This document shows, one piece after another, positions 1 through 8,339 of a stretch of 32,862 bases of DNA (the first letter of the stretch is position 1; each line of letters opens with the position of its first letter). Both the position numbers and the translations under genes were made by a program. The stretch is from the NCBI GenBank assembly GCA_019116025.1, contig DXCM01000091.1:1-32862 (forward strand). Reading direction: 5' to 3'. Source of the stretch: Candidatus Companilactobacillus pullicola (GTDB taxonomy: Bacteria; Bacillota; Bacilli; Lactobacillales; Lactobacillaceae). Below the pieces are notes generated by a model. It did no database searches. It was not told the DNA's origin and worked only from the letters and a program-made list of their open reading frames with translations.

Positions 1-172
1 AAATGTCAACCATAGTGGGACTATAGCAGAACGCTATGGGCACGATTCGGAGCTAATTATTTTACACTTCGTGCAAAATAATTAGCTCCGAAGTCGGCCT
101 TATTGTAATCGGCAAAGCCGATAACAATAATCTCATAGCTGAACGCATTCCCAATTTTTGCTCCGGACTAAA
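1..172 (-). repeat. structured repeat element, copy 1 (possibly cut by window edge)
   Basis: Read on the minus strand this starts with TTTAGTCCGGAGC (172-160) and shares an architecture with copies at 381-546, 17493-17658 and 17993-18197. Visible parts: a 6-bp stem GCTATG (33-38) / CATAGC (134-139); a long hairpin with arms 46-67 and 71-92 (loop TTC, one mismatch); a hairpin 100-130 with a 3-nt AAA loop (UUU on the minus strand) and an A.A (U.U) mismatch six pairs below the loop. The outer stem seen in the other copies is reduced to about TGGGA (16-20) / TCCCA (149-153), so this copy is either degraded there or has a different left end outside the window. No ORF. Function unknown; a structured RNA is an inference. 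Confidence 0.7.
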
Positions 173-380
173 GAGTACTTTGATTGTTTAGTTGGTCAAA
201 TATAATTAGGTATTTAGACTTTGTTTCAAAAAACGTTCTTAATCTAGAAGAAAAAATCTGTATATAACGTGTAATGTGTGTAATAGGTAATATATTTAAT
301 CAGTCTAGAAATATATAATCGATTAGAACCGTTCCAGAAAAAATATAGAAATTAATAAACAGAATAGTACAAATATTTAA
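173..380. other. AT-rich spacer between divergent structured repeats
   Basis: No credible ORF. The first 25 or so bases after the copy-1 motif (up to about 195) resemble the matching position in the second locus (17659-17683), after which similarity fades. Both flanking repeats point outward from this spacer, so it would have to carry any promoters for them. A weak minus-strand candidate is TTGAAA (about 230-225) with an AT-rich -10 region 17 nt further, but I would not call it with confidence. Confidence 0.4.
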
Positions 381-546
381 CCCGGAACAACAAGGCACTA
401 TTGGTCTCAGCCGTGAGATTTTACTTGGTGGGTTTCCCACCTAGTAAAAGACCTGTATTTGAGATAATTGCGAACTTCAATTAGCTCAAATCAGTGTCCA
501 CAGCGTTCCAGACCAATAGCGCCTTGTTGTGGAGGGTGGCATACTT
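381..546 (+). repeat. structured repeat element, copy 2
   Basis: Plus-strand copy of the repeat. Outer stem 387-407 / 510-530 pairs at 20 of 21 positions (only A397.C520 fails). Inside it: GCCGTG (410-415) opposite CACAGC (499-504) with one mismatch; hairpin 419-449 with loop TTT and a T.T mismatch six pairs below the loop; a second hairpin 458-490 (loop 471-477), shorter than in the other copies. The 3' strand between the two main stems carries the conserved GCGTTCC (503-509). After the outer stem comes GGAGG (531-535) and GTGGCATACTT (536-546), an 11-mer found again at 18187-18197. The GGAGG looks like a ribosome binding site, but no ORF follows at the right distance. Confidence 0.8.
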
Positions 547-665
547 AACCAATAAGCTTTTCTGAGGGTTTAGTATTTATTTTCTGTAAAATTAGGGCTT
601 AACTTGAAAAAAAATACTAAAAAACCCATAATTATAGTTAATTAACTTTGTAAGGTGAGAGAAAA

Positions 666-1316
666 ATGGAATTGTATTTTGTCAGACATGGAAAGACCCA
701 ATGGAACTTAGAGGGGAAATATCAAGGTGGACATGGGGATTCACCTTTGTTGTCAGAAAGTATGCACGATATTGGTTTGTTAGCGAAGCGTCTTGAAGAT
801 GTTGAAATTGATCATATGTATTCAAGTCCGCTTCCACGCGCTAAAACAACTGCTGAAACGCTGATTAAAGATTTGCATCGTGACATTGACTTATCCATTG
901 TTGATGATTTACGTGAATTCGATCTAGGAATTATGGAAGGTCGTAAATTTTCAGAATTAGAACGTGAGATGCCTGAGGTTATTTACGCTTTTAGAAATCA
1001 ACCTAAGGATTACGATTATGATTTGATCCGTGGCGAATCTTTTGAAGAAGTGGCTCAAAGAACTACAGGCGCTGTTCAAAGAATTGTTGAAGCTAATAAT
1101 GAAAAGGGTAGTATCGTAATTGTTAGTCATGGTGCTGCTTTAGTTACAATGATTCAGTCATTGTTGGGAACGAAAGTTGACGACATTAGAAAAGATGGCG
1201 GATTGTCGAATACAAGTTTGACGCATTTACAATATAATGATGGCCAATATAAATTGGTTGAATGGAATGAAACAGGTTACTTACATAAGAAACTTGAGAG
1301 TTCCGATACGATTTGA
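666..1316 (+). CDS. histidine phosphatase / phosphoglycerate mutase family protein
   Basis: 216 residues, normal for the small GpmB-like branch. The N-terminal catalytic RHG motif is at residues 7-9 (VRHGKTQWN), followed by the conserved SSPLPRAKTTAE stretch near residue 53 and the second catalytic histidine in IVSHGAALVT near residue 155. The family transfers or removes phosphate through a phosphohistidine intermediate; whether this one is a mutase or a phosphatase on sugar phosphates cannot be told from the motifs. The ATG is preceded by an AAGGTGAGA ribosome binding site. The TPR gene begins 8 nt after its stop, so the two are probably co-transcribed with recD2. The structured repeats lie directly upstream. 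Confidence 0.9.
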   Translation: MELYFVRHGKTQWNLEGKYQGGHGDSPLLSESMHDIGLLAKRLEDVEIDHMYSSPLPRAKTTAETLIKDLHRDIDLSIVDDLREFDLGIMEGRKFSELEREMPEVIYAFRNQPKDYDYDLIRGESFEEVAQRTTGAVQRIVEANNEKGSIVIVSHGAALVTMIQSLLGTKVDDIRKDGGLSNTSLTHLQYNDGQYKLVEWNETGYLHKKLESSDTI

Positions 1317-1324
1317 GGTATTAG

Positions 1325-1987
1325 ATGGATAAAAAAGCAGAAAAATTATTCAACGATGGCAATAAACAGGATGCGATTAAATTATTAGTCGCCGATTTGA
1401 ATAAAAATCCTAAACAGTTGCCGGAAATTTTACAATTGTCGACTTACTTAGTTCAAGCTGGCGATTTAGAACAAGCGGAGGAATTATTAGCTCGTTCGTT
1501 AGAAATGTTCAAGAATAATCAGGATTTACTTTATAATTTAGGAAATGTTTATTATTTGGCTGACAAGTATGATAAAGCTAATCAGATTTTTCAAAGTTTA
1601 ATTGATGACAACTATGCCTTTGAAGCTTATTTTATGATGGCTAAAACATTGGATCAGCAAGGTAAACGTCAATTAGCAATTATGTATGCTTTGACGGCGG
1701 CTGAAAAAGCTCCCAAAGATTTACAAGCTAATGAGTTATTAGCCGATTTATTGCTTGCTAACGGTAATTTTAATGAGGCACTAGGATTTTATAAGGTTGC
1801 CAATGAAATCCAGCCAGAAGCTAAGCATTACTTTAATATGGCATTGTGTGCAATGAATCTAAAGCAAGACTATCAAAACTATTTAAATGAGTCCAAAAAA
1901 TTGGATGAAGCTTACTATGTGAAGCACGAGAAAAAATTAGCTGATCTACAAGAATTTATTAAACAGCAAGGAGATAAGAATGACTGA
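1325..1987 (+). CDS. TPR repeat protein
   Basis: 220 residues made almost wholly of helical tetratricopeptide-like repeats. Typical signatures are LEQAEELLARSLEMF near residue 48, LLYNLGNVYYLADKYDKANQIFQ near 69 and ANGNFNEALGFYKVANEIQP near 145. There is no signal peptide or membrane segment, so it is cytoplasmic and probably a protein-binding scaffold. The partner is unknown. The start has GAGGT a few bases upstream, and the last codons overlap the recD2 start by 8 nt, indicating translational coupling. A TPR protein directly before recD2 is a layout I associate with Firmicutes (from memory), but no function can be assigned. Confidence 0.88.
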   Translation: MDKKAEKLFNDGNKQDAIKLLVADLNKNPKQLPEILQLSTYLVQAGDLEQAEELLARSLEMFKNNQDLLYNLGNVYYLADKYDKANQIFQSLIDDNYAFEAYFMMAKTLDQQGKRQLAIMYALTAAEKAPKDLQANELLADLLLANGNFNEALGFYKVANEIQPEAKHYFNMALCAMNLKQDYQNYLNESKKLDEAYYVKHEKKLADLQEFIKQQGDKND

Positions 1988-4361
1988 AAGTGAGAAGCAG
2001 TATTTTGTGGGTACTGTTAAAGCCATTTTCTTCGAGAACCCTGAAAATCTATTCAAAATCTTTACGATCAAGATCAAAAAAACTAATACTGATTGGGACG
2101 CTAATGATATCGTCGTAACCGGTAGTTTTGGTGAAATCTCGGAAGAAGAAGAATATCGTTTTGAAGGCAATATGGTCGATCATCCAAAATACGGCAAACA
2201 ATTTCAAGCCACTTCTTACAAACGTAGTCGTCCCAGCGGACGTAAAGAGTTGATCAGTTTCTTTTCCAGCGATGAATTTCCTGGGATTGGTAAAAAGAAA
2301 GCTGAAAAAATTGTTGATACACTTGGAGAAAATGCCATCGACAAGATTCTACAGGACCCTCATGCTTTGGATTTTTTGAAATTGGGTGAAGAGAAGACTA
2401 ATAATATCGTTGACCAGATTTCAAAGAATCATTTAACAGAACAAGTTTTGTATCAACTCAATAATTATGGTTTCGGGACTACCTTGAGCGCACGTATTTT
2501 TCAAAAATATGGTCCGCAGACACTGGATAAGATTACAGAAGACCCCTATCAATTAGTTTTAGATGTTAAAGGAGTCGGATTCAAACGTGCTGATGAGTTA
2601 GCCAAGCGATTAGGAATTACTGGCGATGACCCCAGAAGAATCAAAGGAGCCTTGATTCAGATGGTCAGTTTGATCATCAATGAGACAGGTGACACCTATG
2701 TGGCCCAGGATGATTTGATCAAACGAGCTAGTGGTGTCCTTAATGCTAATTCGACTACTGATTTAAATAAGAAACTATTATCAGGATTGAAGAAGTTAGT
2801 CAACGATGGCGTTTTAGCAGTTGAAGACGGTCACGTTTATGAGAAAAATTTATCTGACAGTGAATGGTCGATTGCGCAATCACTCAAAATGATTACCGAT
2901 ACCTTCAAAGGTGTGGAATGGACTAAGCGTGAATTCAAAAAAGAGTTGAAGCATGTTGAAAAAACGTTTAAAGTCCAATACGATGAATCACAGGAAAGGG
3001 CTATCGAACAGTCTTTGACACATTCAATTTTCCTACTAACAGGTGGTCCGGGAACTGGTAAAACTACGATTATTAATGCCATCGTTTCGTCATATGCTAA
3101 GTTAAACGATATGACGTTAGATCCCAGTTCTGAAGATTATGCTATTGCCTTAGCTGCTCCGACTGGACGGGCGGCAAAACATATGGGTGAATCAACCGGT
3201 TTACCTGCGATGACGATTCACCGTTTACTAGGATTGACTGGTACAGAAGACGACGAATTTGCGGAACCAACTTTGGATTGTAAATTATTGATCATTGATG
3301 AGATGTCGATGGTCGATACGAAATTGTTTAGAACTTTGATCAATGCCGTTCAACCGGGAACACAGGTTGTTTTGGTAGGTGATAAGGATCAATTGCCATC
3401 AGTAGGACCAGGACAAGTTTTCTCAGATTTGATCAATAGTGACGCTTTTCCAACAACAATTTTGAATGAAATTCATCGTCAAGATGAGGATTCAACGATT
3501 ATTCAATTAGCGCATGACATCAATGAGGGTATTATTGATGAAGGTATTTTCCAAAATAAAGCTGACCGTAGCTTTATCAATTCCAATAGCCGGAATGTTC
3601 CAGAAGTGTTGTCACAAATTATCAGCAAGTCAGAGGATCGTGGTTTTGATATTGCTGATGTCCAAGTATTAGCACCCATGTATCGAGGACAAGCAGGAAT
3701 TGACAATTTGAATGTTGTCATTCAAAACGTCGTCAATCCTATGGCACCGAAGCGAAAAGAAGTTTCTGTTGGCAATACGAAATATCGTATCAATGATAAA
3801 GTCGTTTATCTGGTCAATTCTCCAGAAGATAATGTCTTTAATGGTGAGATTGGTAAAATTGTCGGAATCTTGTTAGCTAAAGAAAATACTGATCACGTTG
3901 ATAAATTGGTGATCGATTTTGATGGCAACGAAGTCTCCTTGGATCGTAAGGATTGGTTAAATATCTCTTTAGCCTACTGTACTTCGATTCATAAGGCTCA
4001 AGGTTCTGAATTTGAAATGGTTATTCTACCGTTAGTCAATGAAGAATCTCGAATGTTGCGTCGGAATCTATTATATACAGCGGTAACCCGCTCAAGACGT
4101 CTGTTAATCATGGTCGGTGACCGTTCAGCTTTTGAAAGATCGATCCGTGATCAGTCCAACGAACGGCAGACAACTTTAAAAGAACGGATTTTTGCTACAT
4201 TTAAGATTAAGCCTAAAAACGAAGATCCCGAAGAACCAGAAGACAGCGAGCCAATAGATTATCATTTAACCTTGGATATGGTAATGAACAATTCTATTGA
4301 TCCAATGATCGGCATGGACAATGTCACTCCATATAATTTTCTCGAAAAAAATAACGCTTAG
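1980..4361 (+). CDS. recD2: RecD2-type ATP-dependent 5'-3' DNA helicase
   Basis: 793 residues, the length expected for stand-alone RecD2 rather than the RecBCD subunit. The N-terminal region has helix-hairpin-helix motifs (FPGIGKKKAEKIV near residue 100, GVGFKRADELAKRLG near 199). The SF1B helicase core follows: Walker A GGPGTGKTT (about 355-363), Walker B LLIIDEMSMVD, motif III VVLVGDKDQLPSVG, an SH3-like insertion around DKVVYLVNSP, motif V CTSIHKAQGSEF and motif VI YTAVTRSRR. RecD2 unwinds DNA 5' to 3' and contributes to repair and fork restart in bacteria lacking RecBC. The start overlaps the TPR gene by 8 nt; the AAGGAGA upstream serves as ribosome binding site. Confidence 0.95.
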   Translation: MTESEKQYFVGTVKAIFFENPENLFKIFTIKIKKTNTDWDANDIVVTGSFGEISEEEEYRFEGNMVDHPKYGKQFQATSYKRSRPSGRKELISFFSSDEFPGIGKKKAEKIVDTLGENAIDKILQDPHALDFLKLGEEKTNNIVDQISKNHLTEQVLYQLNNYGFGTTLSARIFQKYGPQTLDKITEDPYQLVLDVKGVGFKRADELAKRLGITGDDPRRIKGALIQMVSLIINETGDTYVAQDDLIKRASGVLNANSTTDLNKKLLSGLKKLVNDGVLAVEDGHVYEKNLSDSEWSIAQSLKMITDTFKGVEWTKREFKKELKHVEKTFKVQYDESQERAIEQSLTHSIFLLTGGPGTGKTTIINAIVSSYAKLNDMTLDPSSEDYAIALAAPTGRAAKHMGESTGLPAMTIHRLLGLTGTEDDEFAEPTLDCKLLIIDEMSMVDTKLFRTLINAVQPGTQVVLVGDKDQLPSVGPGQVFSDLINSDAFPTTILNEIHRQDEDSTIIQLAHDINEGIIDEGIFQNKADRSFINSNSRNVPEVLSQIISKSEDRGFDIADVQVLAPMYRGQAGIDNLNVVIQNVVNPMAPKRKEVSVGNTKYRINDKVVYLVNSPEDNVFNGEIGKIVGILLAKENTDHVDKLVIDFDGNEVSLDRKDWLNISLAYCTSIHKAQGSEFEMVILPLVNEESRMLRRNLLYTAVTRSRRLLIMVGDRSAFERSIRDQSNERQTTLKERIFATFKIKPKNEDPEEPEDSEPIDYHLTLDMVMNNSIDPMIGMDNVTPYNFLEKNNA

Positions 4362-4400
4362 TATTATTGAATAAAATAATAATATTTAGAGATTCATATA

Positions 4401-4473
4401 AAAAAGCAGCTTCTATTAGGTATTCAAGGACAAACACGTATGTTCTTGAATCTCTTAATAGGAGCTGCTTTTT
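4401..4473. terminator. two-way terminator between recD2 and the lipid kinase gene
   Basis: A long imperfect hairpin: AAAAAGCAGCT at 4401-4411 pairs with AGCTGCTTTTT at 4463-4473, and CTATTA and TTCAAG pair with TAATAG and CTTGAA further in. The A-run on the left and T-run on the right let it terminate both convergent genes. Confidence 0.85.
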
Positions 4474-4504
4474 ATTTGGTATTTGGATTTTATAATAAGA
4501 TATA

Positions 4505-5458
4505 TTAGGCGTTATTTTTCACGGGTAGCCAGAAAGGATGTTGACTGATTTCAAAATTAAAATCAAATTCATGCTGATTTAATTCCTCACCATCCATTTG
4601 ACCATGCTGGTTAGTATAATTCTTTAATTCAAACTTGTCGGTTTCAATATGCCAAACATTTTTATCTTGCAAGTGTGAACCATTTGTTAATAATTTAGTC
4701 ATCAATTTAGCAAATTTCGGTGTACTGATTTTTTTAACTACTACCAAGTTTAGATGATGATTAAATGGTGTAGCAGTTGGATCAATGGCAAAACCACCCC
4801 CAAAATAAGGATGGTTGGTAGCAACAACGACATATGCAGAATCAAAGTGCTTTTGGTGTTGCTGATAATTGACATCTAATCCAAAAGCTTGTTGACGCTT
4901 CAGTACTTTGAGCAGATTGGTGAAGTAGGAGAGAGTCCCCAATCCTAGACTGTTGAGAAACTCTTTGCGTTCTGAATGATTAGTGTAATAAACAGTACTG
5001 GCGTCAAAGCCGATTCCAATATTATTGATAAAATAATGGGAAAAGTTTTTACTAGTTGCTTTACCAACATCGATCATTCGAGGATTTTTCAAAGAGAGAA
5101 TGGCTTGCATCAGAATAACGGGATCTTTAGTCTTTAATTTGATTCCGCGACAAAAGTCGTTACCAGAACCACCAGGGATATAACCTAAAGCAGTGTCAGG
5201 ATAATTGGATGTTTTAACGCCATTAACCGCCTGATTTAAAGTTCCATCGCCACCGATGACGACAATTTTATCATTTTGGTGTAGGTCGGCTAATTGTTTA
5301 GCAATTCTTTGACCGTCACCGTCACACTTTGTTAAATGAACCTCATAGGGAATATTTTGTTGTCTCAGAAAGTCTGTGACTTTGTTACAAGCTTTTTGGG
5401 CACGTCCGTTTCCAGCGTGATGGTTTAAGATGATTTCGATTCTTTCAGTTTTTTCCAT
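4505..5458 (-). CDS. diacylglycerol kinase catalytic-domain lipid kinase
   Basis: 317 residues, usual for the DagK/YegS-like soluble lipid kinases. The nucleotide-binding motif GGDGTLNQAVNG starts at residue 69, and the conserved PGGSGNDFCRG is at 95-105. The family phosphorylates diacylglycerol or related lipids with ATP at the inner face of the membrane, recycling lipids from wall and teichoic acid synthesis; the actual substrate here is not determined. The ATG at 5458 has only an AAGGG-like ribosome binding site. A terminator separates it from rnjA upstream, so it is partly or wholly its own unit. Confidence 0.88.
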   Translation of the reverse strand: MEKTERIEIILNHHAGNGRAQKACNKVTDFLRQQNIPYEVHLTKCDGDGQRIAKQLADLHQNDKIVVIGGDGTLNQAVNGVKTSNYPDTALGYIPGGSGNDFCRGIKLKTKDPVILMQAILSLKNPRMIDVGKATSKNFSHYFINNIGIGFDASTVYYTNHSERKEFLNSLGLGTLSYFTNLLKVLKRQQAFGLDVNYQQHQKHFDSAYVVVATNHPYFGGGFAIDPTATPFNHHLNLVVVKKISTPKFAKLMTKLLTNGSHLQDKNVWHIETDKFELKNYTNQHGQMDGEELNQHEFDFNFEISQHPFWLPVKNNA

Positions 5459-5471
5459 TTTATAACCCTTA

Positions 5472-5502
5472 AATAAAAAAAGTAGATCAAGTGATCTACT
5501 TT
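5472..5502 (-). terminator. terminator after rnjA
   Basis: Read on the minus strand: an 11-bp perfect stem (AAAGTAGATCA / TGATCTACTTT, 5502-5479) followed by a T-rich run, starting 10 nt after the rnjA stop. Confidence 0.85.
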
Positions 5503-5512
5503 AAAATTGAAT

Positions 5513-7204
5513 TTAGATTGAAGTACCAATTAGCATTGGTAAGATAACAGGATTTCTTTCAGTACGTTTGTAAAGGAATTCTTGTAATCCTTCAATGATA
5601 ACACGTTTCAGCACTGCTTCGGTTACTTTAGTTTCTTCATCGTCAAAGGCATTCTTGATCAAGTGGAAGACACGTTTTTGTGCTTGATTGATCAATTCAC
5701 CTGACTCACGCATATAGACAAATCCACGTGAAAGAATATCAGGACCAGCTAAAACGATATGTTTTTGATAATCGATAGTTGCTACAACTACGACCATTCC
5801 TTCCTCAGAAAGAACTTGACGATCATGGATAACAACATTACCGATATCACCAACACCTTTACCGTCGACATAAACATCGCCAGCAGGGAAGTGACCTGCA
5901 ACTCGTGCATTGTCCTTAGTCAAAGCTAAGACATCACCATTTTCTAGTAAGAATGAGTGATCTTGAGGAACGTCACACAATTCAGCTAATTCTGTGTGAA
6001 TCTTCAACATACGATATTCACCGTGAATTGGCATGAAGAACTTAGGTTTCATTAAACGAAGCATCAACTCTTGTTCCTCTTGACCACCGTGTCCTGAAGC
6101 ATGGATGTTGTTAACTTTACCATGAATAACTTCAGCACCAGCTTCTGATAATTGGTTGATCAAGTGGTTAACACTGATTGTATTACCAGGAATTGGATTA
6201 CTTGAGAAGATAACAGTATCTCCAGGTTGAATAGTGATCTGTCTATGTGTTCCGTTAGCGATACGGCTCAAAGCAGCTAATGGTTCACCTTGAGAACCAG
6301 TACATAGAATCAAAGTTTCACTAGCAGGTGTTTGATTCAAGGCGTGTGGGTCGATCAACATATCATCAGAGATATTTAGATAACCTAGTTCACGTCCATT
6401 TTCGATTGCTTGTTCCATACTTCGTCCAAAGACCGCAATCTTTCGACCTTGTTGGATAGCAGCATCAACTGCTTGAGAAATACGATAAATATTAGAAGCA
6501 AAGGTAGCAAAAATAATTCTGCCATTGATAGTTTCGAATATTTGATGAATTGTTAAACCAACTGAACGTTCAGACTTTGAAAATGTAGGAATTTCTGCAT
6601 TTGTACTATCTGATAGTAAACATAAAACACCCTTTTGTCCCAAGGCAGCCATCTTTTGTAGGTTAGGGGATGGTAGGCCAGCAACTGGAGTTAAATCAAA
6701 TTTGAAATCACCAGTTTCAACGATAATACCTTGAGGCGTATGAACAGCAACACCTAAAGTATCAGGAATAGAGTGAGTAGTTCTGAAGAAAGAAACGCTT
6801 GTCTTAGGGAATTTGATAACATCATCTTCGTGCAAGACATGCATTTCTGTAGTTCTTAATAAGCCATGCTCTTCCAATTTACCCTTGATCAATGCACATG
6901 CCAATGGACCGGCGTAAACAGGGATGTTTGGAAGTTGTTGGAGTAGATAAGGAATACCACCAATGTGATCTTCGTGACCATGAGTGATGAATAATCCCTT
7001 GATCTTGTCCTTGTTTTCTACTAAGTAACTGTAATCAGAAATGACGTAGTCAATTCCTAGAAGTTCATCTTCGGGAAATTTAATTCCGGCATCAATAACG
7101 ATCAGTTCGTCTTGATATTGAACTCCATACATATTTTTACCGATTTCACCAAGGCCCCCGATGGCAAAAACAGCAACTTCATTATTTTTAACTTTAAATG
7201 ACAT
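5513..7204 (-). CDS. rnjA: ribonuclease J1
   Basis: 563 residues; metallo-beta-lactamase/beta-CASP ribonuclease with endonuclease and 5'-3' exonuclease activity, central to mRNA decay and rRNA maturation in Firmicutes. All metal ligands are visible: HGHEDH at residues 75-80, the histidine in TTHSIP (H144), the aspartate in TGDFKFD (D166) and the histidine in [10 protein letters not shown]. The beta-CASP part includes [16 protein letters not shown] and [10 protein letters not shown]. It starts 3 nt after the rpoY stop on the same strand, a pairing conserved in Firmicutes. Its paralogue RNase J2 is at 28560-30257 and lacks two of these histidines. Confidence 0.96.
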   Translation of the reverse strand: MSFKVKNNEVAVFAIGGLGEIGKNMYGVQYQDELIVIDAGIKFPEDELLGIDYVISDYSYLVENKDKIKGLFITHGHEDHIGGIPYLLQQLPNIPVYAGPLACALIKGKLEEHGLLRTTEMHVLHEDDVIKFPKTSVSFFRTTHSIPDTLGVAVHTPQGIIVETGDFKFDLTPVAGLPSPNLQKMAALGQKGVLCLLSDSTNAEIPTFSKSERSVGLTIHQIFETINGRIIFATFASNIYRISQAVDAAIQQGRKIAVFGRSMEQAIENGRELGYLNISDDMLIDPHALNQTPASETLILCTGSQGEPLAALSRIANGTHRQITIQPGDTVIFSSNPIPGNTISVNHLINQLSEAGAEVIHGKVNNIHASGHGGQEEQELMLRLMKPKFFMPIHGEYRMLKIHTELAELCDVPQDHSFLLENGDVLALTKDNARVAGHFPAGDVYVDGKGVGDIGNVVIHDRQVLSEEGMVVVVATIDYQKHIVLAGPDILSRGFVYMRESGELINQAQKRVFHLIKNAFDDEETKVTEAVLKRVIIEGLQEFLYKRTERNPVILPMLIGTSI

Positions 7205-7207
7205 TAA

Positions 7208-7420
7208 TTAAAACTCCGTCAATTTAAAATCAGGGCTCTTCTTTTCGTACTCTAAGTGTTTTTCGTCGAGTTCCTGAATAAATTCAATGTTATAGTCAGT
7301 ATTTTTTTCAACTGCTTCACGGACGGCAATGTTTGATTCTGCATCCATGTATAGTGAATGTGTAAATTCACGACGGGGGTTATCTAGTTCGCTTGTTTGA
7401 TATAAAACTTTATAAATCAA
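7208..7420 (-). CDS. rpoY: RNA polymerase epsilon subunit
   Basis: 70 residues, matching the small YkzG/DUF1447 family (MIYKVLYQ start, conserved acidic middle). RpoY is an accessory RNA polymerase subunit found in Firmicutes and is characteristically encoded just before rnjA, as here. The first codon is TTG (7420-7418), supported by AAAGGAG nine bases upstream; no ATG is available nearby. It lies in an operon with rnjA. Confidence 0.93.
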   Translation of the reverse strand: MIYKVLYQTSELDNPRREFTHSLYMDAESNIAVREAVEKNTDYNIEFIQELDEKHLEYEKKSPDFKLTEF

Positions 7421-7446
7421 TATAATTTTCTCCTTTAAATCGAATT

Positions 7447-7470
7447 AAATGAAACAGGTCAGTTTCATTT
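7447..7470 (-). promoter_or_regulatory. hairpin in the rpoY-rnjA leader
   Basis: Perfect 9-bp stem AAATGAAAC (7447-7455) / GTTTCATTT (7462-7470) with a 6-nt loop, between the predicted promoter and the ribosome binding site of rpoY. No T-run follows it on the minus strand, so it is not an obvious terminator. It could stabilise or regulate the leader. Further upstream is another dyad, TTGTGC (7490-7495) / GCACAA (7511-7516). Confidence 0.4.
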
Positions 7471-7515
7471 GACGTTTTTTCTAGTCCATTTGTGCGTTAA
7501 TCAATAGATAGCACA

Positions 7516-7526
7516 ATTCTACCATA
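7516..7526 (-). promoter_or_regulatory. extended -10 promoter for rpoY-rnjA
   Basis: Minus strand TATGGTAGAAT contains TGG directly before TAGAAT, an extended -10 element, with no good -35 at the expected place. The same 11-mer lies before rnjB (28451-28461). It is embedded in the dyad TACCAT/ATGGTA (7520-7525, 7533-7538). Confidence 0.55.
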
Positions 7527-7557
7527 TATAAAATGGTAAGTATACTTGAAGACTATA

Positions 7558-8118
7558 TTAAGAAATCACAACAGTACTTGGGTCAAGCGTGAATGGTTCT
7601 TTCTTATTAATCTTGTCGTAATATAGGTGACCATTCAAATGGTCAATTTCATGTTGACAAACGATGGCAGGGTAACCTTTAACACGTAGTGTCTGAGAAT
7701 TTCCTTCAAAATCATCATATTTAATAGTAATACGATCTGCACGTGGAACGAATCCAGGAACATCTTTATCAACTGATAGGCAACCTTCACCCTCAGATAA
7801 GGCAGCTTTTTGAACTGAGTTTCTGACGATAACAGGATTGATTAGAGTGATTTTTAGAAGAGGCTTGTCAGGATCTTCTTCATTAGGTACTAAGACAGCG
7901 GCCATCATTTCTGAAACACCAACTTGAGGAGCGGCCAAACCGACACCAGCACGTAATTGATGTTTTTCAGCGTAATCTTCATCTTGACTCTTAACAAGAT
8001 ATTCCATCATATTAGCGGCTAAGGCTTTGTCTTCGTCACTCAATGGAAATTTAACATCTGCTGCAACTTTTCTTAAAACGGGATCGCCATCACGGACGAT
8101 ATCTTTCATAAAATACAT
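7558..8118 (-). CDS. def: peptide deformylase (type II)
   Basis: 186 residues, the longer type II form of Gram-positive bacteria. It removes the formyl group from the starting methionine of nascent proteins using a metal bound by the cysteine of EGCLSV and the two histidines of [10 protein letters not shown]; motif 1 [10 protein letters not shown] is also present. The first ATG (8118) is chosen because GGAGG stands 5 nt upstream; a second ATG three codons later has no matching spacing. It is divergent from ldhD and is followed at 137 nt by rpoY with no clear terminator, so read-through into rpoY-rnjA is possible. Confidence 0.96.
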   Translation of the reverse strand: MYFMKDIVRDGDPVLRKVAADVKFPLSDEDKALAANMMEYLVKSQDEDYAEKHQLRAGVGLAAPQVGVSEMMAAVLVPNEEDPDKPLLKITLINPVIVRNSVQKAALSEGEGCLSVDKDVPGFVPRADRITIKYDDFEGNSQTLRVKGYPAIVCQHEIDHLNGHLYYDKINKKEPFTLDPSTVVIS

Positions 8119-8164
8119 AGTTTCCTCCGAATGTTTAATTGTATAAAAATACTTCAGTATATCT

Positions 8165-8170
8165 ATTATA
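8165..8170 (-). promoter_or_regulatory. -10 box for def
   Basis: Perfect TATAAT on the minus strand about 47 nt before the def ATG. A recognisable -35 at 16-18 nt is missing. Confidence 0.4.
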
Positions 8171-8225
8171 GATTATTTTGCCTAAAAAATAGAAGTATTT
8201 GGAAAAAAAGCTGTCTGATAATATT

Positions 8226-8239
8226 AGAAAACGATTTCA
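8226..8239 (+). promoter_or_regulatory. cre-like CcpA site upstream of ldhD
   Basis: AGAAAACGATTTCA matches the cre consensus TGWAANCGNTNWCA at 13 of 14 positions (only the first base differs). It lies 28 nt before the predicted -35 of ldhD, a position from which CcpA usually activates; it is also upstream of the divergent def promoter. Confidence 0.55.
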
Positions 8240-8267
8240 GATGTACTATTTTTGTTTTAGTAAGGGG

Positions 8268-8310
8268 TTGCATGATAAAATATTCTTATATGTTATCGGT
8301 TACACGATAA
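8268..8310 (+). promoter_or_regulatory. ldhD promoter with overlapping inverted repeat
   Basis: TTGCAT (8268-8273), 17 nt, TGTTAT (8291-8296). A perfect 6-bp inverted repeat TTATCG (8293-8298) / CGATAA (8305-8310) overlaps the -10 and the expected start of transcription and could be an operator; no known factor is assigned. Confidence 0.45.
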
Positions 8311-8339
8311 TACATAAATACTGCTACTGGAGGTTTTGT

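Noticed and set aside
1-546. Possible insertion-sequence inverted repeats
   Set aside because: The large palindromes at 1-172 and 381-546 were considered as IS ends, but there is no transposase between them, the stems differ between the copies and internal pairing covaries, which fits a structured element better.
8199-8339. 47-residue N-terminal extension of ldhD
   Set aside because: It would include the promoter and operator-like region, lacks a ribosome binding site, and is absent from the family; the ATG at 8340 has GGAGG at ideal spacing.
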